Positions 7,981 to 12,579 of a stretch of DNA of 12,579 bases are shown one piece after another. The first letter of the stretch is position 1. Each line of letters begins with the position of its first letter. The stretch comes from Rhodothermia bacterium (GTDB lineage: Bacteria > Bacteroidota > Rhodothermia > Balneolales > Natronogracilivirgulaceae): the NCBI GenBank assembly GCA_007122185.1, contig SKUI01000086.1, positions 1 to 12,579 of the forward strand, written 5' to 3'. A program made the position numbers and the translations under genes. The notes beneath the pieces were generated by a model. It saw only the letters and a list, made by a program, of their open reading frames with translations, was not told where the DNA came from and made no database searches.

Positions 7981-8937
7981 TCAGTAGGAGCGTACCGTGT
8001 GCCACCAGACACGGGGAAGTATGGCCATCTTCCTTGTTAATGACAAGTAAGCGCGACGGGTAAACACTTCGTAATCATTTGCTTCGATTTGATCGAGGAT
8101 TCTTGCATAATTGTGGCGGGCAAGGCGGACAGGGACCTGGCTGTCGTGCGTCAGCATGGGGATGCCCTTGTCGGCACTGACATAGTAGCTGCGGGCGCGG
8201 TCGATCTGGAAACGCATCAACTCACGGAAAGCATCAGACATCCGGTGGCCAAAGAGGTCATCCTCCGATACGCCAAATCGGCGGAGATCCTCGGCGGGCA
8301 GATAAATGCGGTCACGCAGCAGATCCTCGCCAATATCGCGGAGAATATTTGTGAGCTGCATGGCGATTCCCAGATCCACGGCGTGCTTCAAGGCTGCCTT
8401 GTTTTCGTACCCGAAAACCTCACTGATCATGAGTCCGACAACCGATGCCACCTTGTAGGAGTAATCGTACAGTTCTTCAAACGTCTCGTACCGGTTTTTT
8501 GTCAGATCCATGGAAACCCCGTCGATCAATTCAAAAGGAAGGGTGATGGCAATATGGTGGCGGCGGAGCACGTCCGAAAAGGCCAACAGAATGGGGTTGT
8601 CGGATGGTTCGCCCTCGTAGGTCTGCAGCAGCTTTTCTTTCCACTGTGAAAGCGTCTGTTCCACCTCTTGCAGCTTGACCGGATTCTCCACAATCAGGTC
8701 CTCGGCTTCATCCACGAGGTTGTCCAGAAAACGACAAAGTCCGTAAATGGCAAAAATGCTGCGCTGTTTGTGATGCGGGAGGAAACGGGTTGCCAGATAA
8801 AATGTCTTGGCATATTTCCGGGTGATGTTGCGGCAGTGTACATACGCATCGCGCAATTCCGGCTCGGTGACCTCTTCAATCACTCCCCTGTGCAGAGAGG
8901 TTCGTTCGTAAACCGATCTTATGGACCAGGATGCCAA
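7981..8937 (-). CDS. crtB: Phytoene/squalene synthase family protein, probably phytoene synthase
   Basis: Head-to-head prenyl synthase: for CrtB, two geranylgeranyl diphosphates condense to phytoene, the first step to carotenoids. The 318-residue product has the family blocks in order: YAKTFYLATRFLP at 42-54, the first Asp-rich motif DNLVDE at 72-77, YCY-type region YSYKVASVVGLM at 159-170, and the second Asp-rich motif QLTNILRDIGED at 194-205 followed by DRIYLP at 209-214. The start is uncertain. TTG at 8937 is the longest option (an in-frame stop lies at 8950-8952) and GTG at 8883 is possible, but neither has good ribosome-site spacing, and both keep the domain intact. No desaturase (crtI) or other carotenoid gene is in the window. 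Squalene or hopanoid-type synthase is an alternative; the close NxxRDxxED spacing fits either. Confidence 0.9.
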   Translation of the reverse strand: MASWSIRSVYERTSLHRGVIEEVTEPELRDAYVHCRNITRKYAKTFYLATRFLPHHKQRSIFAIYGLCRFLDNLVDEAEDLIVENPVKLQEVEQTLSQWKEKLLQTYEGEPSDNPILLAFSDVLRRHHIAITLPFELIDGVSMDLTKNRYETFEELYDYSYKVASVVGLMISEVFGYENKAALKHAVDLGIAMQLTNILRDIGEDLLRDRIYLPAEDLRRFGVSEDDLFGHRMSDAFRELMRFQIDRARSYYVSADKGIPMLTHDSQVPVRLARHNYARILDQIEANDYEVFTRRAYLSLTRKMAILPRVWWHTVRSY

Positions 8938-9383
8938 AGTATCTGTCTTTTATTTTGGTAGTTGTTAAAAAGATAACCAATAAAAGACGATTTCCTTTGA
9001 TTTCGTTCCCAGCCAACATTTTCGGTTTCATTCCGCACTTTCTTCCCGTCATCATAGAATCTATCTGTGCTGCTGCAAAGATTCCGGAATAATTTGCAGA
9101 GTACGATCATGTAGCGGCAGGTTGGCTGACAAAGACTGATTTTCATCTTCTCTGTAATTTTTCAGCAAAATTCACTACTTTATGTAATTAGGTTCGTTTA
9201 TTTTCTATTGAAAATTAAATCTGGGAGGGTGTTATGCGGAATACGGTTCTGTTTAGTGAGTCTTCCGGCATGTTGCCTTCGAATAAGCAACACATCTGAA
9301 CTGCCATTTTTTAACTCTCTGTTGATATTTACCTCAACTGCACTATTTACTAATTCAGATTTTTACGCCTAACAAACGGAATT
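8938..9383. promoter_or_regulatory. 446-nt AT-rich divergent intergenic region
   Basis: It separates crtB (minus) from the LacI-family gene (plus) and must hold promoters for both; I cannot place a convincing Bacteroidota-type promoter on either side. It is visibly more AT-rich than the genes around it. It holds a possible leader ORF (9234-9299), a 6-bp stem (TGTTGC 9271-9276 with GCAACA 9287-9292) and a GTTGA/TCAAC inverted repeat (9321-9325 and 9334-9338) just upstream of lacI. No tRNA or obvious RNA gene is seen. Confidence 0.6.
9234..9299 (+). CDS. Possible 21-codon leader ORF upstream of the LacI-purC pair
   Basis: A short frame codes for MRNTVLFSESSGMLPSNKQHI. It is preceded by the strongest plus-strand ribosome site in the window, GGGAGG followed 5 nt later by ATG. 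It ends 84 nt before the lacI start. A stem-loop (9271-9292) overlaps its last third. The peptide has no run of one regulatory amino acid, so classical attenuation is not obvious. Coding status is inferred from the ribosome site alone. Confidence 0.35.
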   Translation: MRNTVLFSESSGMLPSNKQHI

Positions 9384-10394
9384 ATGGCAAAAAAGCAAAC
9401 TATTTATGATGTTGCCCGGGTGGCCAATGTAGCTATCTCGACAGTCTCCCGTGTTCTGAACGGATCCCCCTATGTCTCCGAAGAGACAAAAAAACGGGTG
9501 CAGAAAGCGATTGATGAACTTGATTTTCGTCCACAGGTGAATGCGAGAAAGCTGGCGCGACGTGAAGCACAGATCATCGCCGTGGCCCTGCCGACGTTTA
9601 CGACTCCCTTCTTCAACGAAGTCCTCAAGGGCATCAAGGACCGGCTCAAGGACACCGATCTGGATTTTATCATCTACAACACCGGATCGACCAATCCGGA
9701 GGAAACACTCAAGATGTTCCTGGATCGCGGTATTCCCGATGCCTTGCTCGTCATCTCCATCAATATCGATAAGGAGATAGGCAATCGACTCAAAAGTGCC
9801 GGCATACCCGTCGTACTTTTAGGTGCCAAACACGATGATTTCAACTACCTCTATTGGAACAACTACAAGGGCGGATACCTGGCCGGGGAGCATCTTATCA
9901 AGCAGGGGTATAAAATAATCGGCATGGTCCGGTCCCACAGCAAATCCATCGTTGCCGATAACAGGGAGAAAGGTTTCCGCGATGTCCTTGAAACGTACAA
10001 CCTGCCGCTCGATGAGAAATATTTCGTCAAGGGCATCACGCGCAAACACTCCGGATACAGCGAAGAGGCCGGTTATGAGGCGGTACAGATCATGAAAGAG
10101 CGCGGCGGCCTCCCCGAAGCCATCTTCTGCACCAACGACGCCCAGGCCATAGGTGTGATGCATGCCCTGAGGGAAGATAAAAGGCGTATCCCCGAAGATA
10201 TTGGAGTCATGGGATATGACAATATCAAAACCGCGCAGTACCTCAGCCTCACCACCATCGACCAGAAAATGTATGACGTGGGCATGATGTCCATTGACCG
10301 GCTGACGACCATGATCAAGGAAAAGGACACATCCGTGGTCCAAAGTGAGATCGATCCAAAACTCGTAGTCCGAAACTCCAGCAAGCGCCCGTGA
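9384..10394 (+). CDS. LacI-family transcriptional regulator
   Basis: The 336-residue product has a LacI-type DNA-binding domain at residues 5-60 (helix-turn-helix TIYDVARVANVAISTVSRVL, then a hinge helix around NARKLARR) and a periplasmic-binding-like effector domain from 62 to about 330 with the usual IAVALPTFTTPFF and GVMGYDNIKTAQY blocks. It should be a cytoplasmic dimeric repressor or activator that binds a small ligand. Its TGA overlaps the purC GTG (GTGA at 10391-10394), a strong sign of coupled translation, which suggests purine control as in E. coli PurR. However, aligning by eye to E. coli PurR, the position of the hypoxanthine-contact arginine (R190) is not arginine here, so a purine ligand is not supported. 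A sugar ligand is the default for this family in Bacteroidota. The ATG has only a weak GGA ribosome site. Confidence 0.93.
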   Translation: MAKKQTIYDVARVANVAISTVSRVLNGSPYVSEETKKRVQKAIDELDFRPQVNARKLARREAQIIAVALPTFTTPFFNEVLKGIKDRLKDTDLDFIIYNTGSTNPEETLKMFLDRGIPDALLVISINIDKEIGNRLKSAGIPVVLLGAKHDDFNYLYWNNYKGGYLAGEHLIKQGYKIIGMVRSHSKSIVADNREKGFRDVLETYNLPLDEKYFVKGITRKHSGYSEEAGYEAVQIMKERGGLPEAIFCTNDAQAIGVMHALREDKRRIPEDIGVMGYDNIKTAQYLSLTTIDQKMYDVGMMSIDRLTTMIKEKDTSVVQSEIDPKLVVRNSSKRP

Positions 10395-11356
10395 ACTCCA
10401 AGGCCGACCGCTCGCAACTGCTTGCGCATTGCATCACCGAATCAATGCCGCCGGGACGCTCCGCGGATTACAGGGGCAAGGTGCGTGATATCTACTATCT
10501 GGATGAAGAACGGATGGCCATCGTCGCCACTGACCGCATCTCCGCCTTTGACCATATCTTCAACGAACCCATCCCGTTCAAGGGACAGCTGCTCAACCAG
10601 CTGGCATGGCACGGATTTCGGAATGTCGAAGACCTCTGCACGCATCATGTCATCGATGTCCCGCATCCCAATGTTACTATTGCCCGGAAATGCCGGCCGC
10701 TGCCGGTGGAGGTGGTCGTCAGGGGATATCTGACCGGACATGCGTGGCGGGTCTACAAGGAAGGCGGACGCGAACTTTGCGGACAGCAAATGCCCGACGG
10801 CCTGCGGCAGCACGAGGCCTTCCCCGAACCCATCCTCACCCCCACTACAAAGGCAAAGGAAGGACACGACGAGGATATCTCCGAGGCGGCTATCCTTTCC
10901 AACGGACTCGTTGCGGAGTCGGTGTGGATGGAGATCCGCGAGACCGCGATGAAGCTTTACCGGCGCGGATGGGAAGTGGCGCAAAAGAAAGGCTTGATCC
11001 TGGTCGACACAAAGTACGAATTTGGCCTTTTCCACGACAAACTGGTACTCATCGACGAAGTGCATACCGCCGATTCCTCCCGTTATTTTTATGCGGATGG
11101 ATACGAGGAGCGCCTCAAACGCGGCGAGCCACAGAAACAACTCTCGAAGGAGTTCCTTCGGGAATGGCTGATCGAAAGCGGCCACCATGCAACGCTCGAC
11201 CAAAAACTGCCGGTTCTGCCCGACTATGTGCGTATTTCCATCTATGAACGCTATCGCGAATTGTTCGAAACCCTGACCGGAGAGACATTCCGCCCGGTTC
11301 CAACAGCCGATTTCGATCACGATTTGGCCGTGCTGCTGGACAAGCTTTCAAAATAA
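10391..11356 (+). CDS. purC: SAICAR synthase (phosphoribosylaminoimidazole-succinocarboxamide synthase)
   Basis: It joins CAIR and aspartate with ATP to give SAICAR in de novo purine synthesis, in the cytoplasm. The 321-residue length matches the longer, yeast ADE1-like form. Family blocks are clear: YRGKVRDIYYL at 27-37, IVATDRISAFDH at 44-55, VVVRGYLTGHAW at 108-119, PEPILTPTTKAKEGHDEDIS at 145-164, and LVDTKYEFG at 204-212. The GTG start at 10391 overlaps the lacI stop by 4 nt; an in-frame ATG at 10445 would remove little, but the GTGA overlap favours the GTG. No other pur gene is in the window. The next gene downstream is convergent. Confidence 0.96.
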   Translation: MNSKADRSQLLAHCITESMPPGRSADYRGKVRDIYYLDEERMAIVATDRISAFDHIFNEPIPFKGQLLNQLAWHGFRNVEDLCTHHVIDVPHPNVTIARKCRPLPVEVVVRGYLTGHAWRVYKEGGRELCGQQMPDGLRQHEAFPEPILTPTTKAKEGHDEDISEAAILSNGLVAESVWMEIRETAMKLYRRGWEVAQKKGLILVDTKYEFGLFHDKLVLIDEVHTADSSRYFYADGYEERLKRGEPQKQLSKEFLREWLIESGHHATLDQKLPVLPDYVRISIYERYRELFETLTGETFRPVPTADFDHDLAVLLDKLSK

Positions 11357-11376
11357 GGATGCAAAGCTGTTTAAGT

Positions 11377-11426
11377 CGCAAGTCTGCCAATAAGATAAGA
11401 CTGCCGCAGGCGCAAGGCTGCCGCAG
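11377..11426 (+). repeat. Short imperfect direct repeats in the purC-queE convergent gap
   Basis: CGCAAGTCTGCC (11377-11388) recurs as CGCAAGGCTGCC (11411-11422), 11 of 12 bases the same and 34 nt apart, and CTGCCGCAG occurs at 11401-11409 and 11418-11426. No hairpin with a T-run is seen in the 120-nt gap, so no terminator is called. Confidence 0.4.
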
Positions 11427-11476
11427 AGCAAGATTGTCTGAGCGGGTTCTGCTGCCGAGTTACCCGCATGACCATA

Positions 11477-12265
11477 TCATGGCACATTCAGGTACTTGTG
11501 CGTCTGCAGGCTGATGGACCATTCCGGGTGTGCTTTCACGTAATCCACAATCAGTGGAATGGATTCCGGCGTATCCCACTCGGGTTGCAGCATTTTCCGG
11601 GTTTTGGCAGGACACCGTTCCGCATTTTTATCGGCGTACTGAAGGTCCTTGCGTGTCAGCACCACCACCTTGAGTTCATCCACCAGCGGAAAAATCTCAT
11701 CCAGCGGCTCCTTGAAGCGCTTCGGAGAAAGCGTGACCCAGTCGATATCACCACTCATCGGCGAGGACCCGCTTGTTTCCAGGTGGATGCGCATCCCGGC
11801 TTCATGCAGACCCCGGCATAACGCCGCCAGGTCGTGAAGCAGCGGCTCGCCTCCGGTAATCACGGCAAAACCGGCACCCGAATCGGCGGCGGCACGAACC
11901 AGGTCCAGGGTGTCGATACGCGGGTGGATGGACTCATCCCAGCTCTCCTTCACGTCACACCACCAGCAGCCCACATCACATCCCGCCAGCCTGATAAAAT
12001 AGGCGGCCTGGCCGGTATGCACCCCTTCACCCTGGATGGTATAAAAGTGCTCCATAACCGGATAGCTGGTCTCCCTCCAGTTTCCTGCTTCTTTCCGCAG
12101 TTCTGCGGCACGAGATTCCTCATGCACAATATCTTCACGCGAATTTTCGTGCAAATCATCCTCATGTGATTTGCCTCGCGGAACTTCTTTGCGCGATTCC
12201 TCGCGCGGGTCTTCCGTACGGGATGCTGCCCCGGGTCCACCAGATTTGATTATTGTTTCTTTCAT
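11477..12265 (-). CDS. queE: 7-carboxy-7-deazaguanine synthase with repeat-bearing N-terminal extension
   Basis: QueE is a radical-SAM enzyme that turns 6-carboxy-5,6,7,8-tetrahydropterin into 7-carboxy-7-deazaguanine for queuosine-type bases. The conserved domain begins at VMEHFYTIQGEG (residues 70-81), has the cluster cysteines C96, C100 and C103 (CxxxCxxC, in GCDVGCWWCD), the SAM-binding ITGGEP at 136-141, HLETSGS at 160-166 and SPKRFKEPL at 180-188, with a normal C-terminus. Before it lies a charged 70-residue extension with five 9-residue repeats (separate entry), not usual for this short family. Start ATG 12265 is taken because the repeats look translated; ATG 12055 (M71), 14-20 nt after a GGAGG, is the alternative and would give about 192 residues, the family norm. 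It lies 57 nt after the MGMT-family gene in the same direction. Confidence 0.93.
   Translation of the reverse strand: MKETIIKSGGPGAASRTEDPREESRKEVPRGKSHEDDLHENSREDIVHEESRAAELRKEAGNWRETSYPVMEHFYTIQGEGVHTGQAAYFIRLAGCDVGCWWCDVKESWDESIHPRIDTLDLVRAAADSGAGFAVITGGEPLLHDLAALCRGLHEAGMRIHLETSGSSPMSGDIDWVTLSPKRFKEPLDEIFPLVDELKVVVLTRKDLQYADKNAERCPAKTRKMLQPEWDTPESIPLIVDYVKAHPEWSISLQTHKYLNVP
12101..12235 (-). repeat. Five degenerate 27-bp tandem repeats coding 9-residue units in the QueE extension
   Basis: Residues 11-55 split into PGAASRTED, PREESRKEV, PRGKSHEDD, LHENSREDI and VHEESRAAE. Position 5 is always Ser, position 6 is Arg or His, position 2 is Arg/His in four of five, and positions 7-9 are mainly charged. 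The invariant Ser uses TCC, TCG, TCA, TCG and TCT, so the protein is kept while the third base varies, which argues that the repeats are translated. Confidence 0.75.
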
Positions 12266-12322
12266 AGTTGCAGATTCATTCAGGGAGATAAACGAACAGG
12301 ATGGAGAAAAGGTGCCGGCGGA

Positions 12323-12579
12323 TTACCGGGGTTCCCAGAAGTGGTCGGACATGTCCACCCTGCCCTGTTCATCAAATGTCACCCCTTCCGAGCGCAGCAG
12401 CTGCTCCATGATATCCCCGCCGAACCAGGTCTTGCCGGTTAGTTCGCCGCTGCGGTTTACAACGCGGTGACAGGGCAGCATGGCCCGGTCTCCTTCCAGT
12501 GTCTTGTTGAGCGCCCAGCCCACCATACGCGCACTTCCGCCTGTACCAAGGCGCCTGGCAATGGCTCCGTATGTGGTCA
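12323..12579 (-). CDS. MGMT-family protein (O6-alkylguanine-DNA alkyltransferase or ATL type), 5' end outside window
   Basis: 84 residues are visible; the frame runs off the right edge of the window, so the start is outside (the ATG at 12526 is internal). The family DNA-binding domain is clear: TTYGAIARRLG near the visible N-terminus with the tyrosine, SARMVGWAL containing the arginine finger, and then LPCHRVVNRSGELTG with the alkyl-acceptor cysteine in PCHR. The tail, with FGG followed by LLRSEGV and a final FWEP, resembles the short Bacteroidota MGMT-like proteins, many of which I recall having lost the cysteine; here it is kept, so true O6-alkylguanine repair is plausible. It reverses alkylation damage by stoichiometric self-alkylation. 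It is 57 nt upstream of queE in the same direction. Confidence 0.88.
   Translation of the reverse strand, partial: TTYGAIARRLGTGGSARMVGWALNKTLEGDRAMLPCHRVVNRSGELTGKTWFGGDIMEQLLRSEGVTFDEQGRVDMSDHFWEPR

Noticed and set aside
8919..9146. 75-codon minus-strand ORF overlapping the crtB start
   Set aside because: It shows no domain, membrane segment or signal peptide, ends inside crtB, and lies in an AT-rich intergenic region. Its ATG has only a weak AGAGAAG ribosome site. It is not a frameshifted crtB N-terminus either, because the crtB family begins within the crtB frame.
10442..11320. 292-codon minus-strand ORF across purC
   Set aside because: It is a long antisense shadow of a well-recognised purC frame with no domain of its own.

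Overview
The window looks like chromosomal DNA of a free-living member of the Bacteroidota/Balneolota group. This rests on protein flavour (a surface beta-barrel family with a C-terminal aromatic residue, a Bacteroidota-style MGMT-like protein, a short TonB-like transducer), mostly weak Shine-Dalgarno sites and several TTG/GTG starts. The exact taxon cannot be fixed from the window. There are no rRNA, tRNA, IS, phage or CRISPR signatures.

Layout. (1) 2-3772, plus strand: the end of a gene cluster for envelope or secreted proteins. It holds the C-terminus of a large uncharacterised protein, then (1 nt later) a 635-aa signal-peptide protein ending like an outer-membrane beta-barrel and carrying an internal coiled-coil-like insert, then (29 nt later) a 311-aa secreted two-domain beta-sandwich protein. 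This is the least explained part of the window. (2) 3809-8937, minus strand: five genes in one direction, crtB-like prenyl synthase, an esterase-fold protein without its nucleophilic serine, a biotin carboxylase that overlaps it, murQ, and a TonB-like protein that meets the envelope cluster tail to tail. (3) 8938-9383: a 446-nt AT-rich divergent intergenic region with a possible 21-codon leader ORF. (4) 9384-11356, plus strand: a LacI-family regulator whose stop overlaps the GTG start of purC. (5) 11477-12579, minus strand: the end of an MGMT-family protein and a queE whose product has an unusual N-terminal extension made of five 9-residue repeats.

How the genes fit together. Most of the window is housekeeping metabolism: carotenoid synthesis (crtB), acyl-CoA carboxylation (biotin carboxylase), muropeptide recycling (murQ), purine synthesis (purC), queuosine/7-deazaguanine synthesis (queE) and alkyl-DNA repair (MGMT family). 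The more unusual points are the three-gene envelope cluster, the esterase-like pseudoenzyme coupled to biotin carboxylase, the LacI-purC coupling with a possible leader peptide, and the repeat-bearing QueE. No complete new defence or mobile system is visible.
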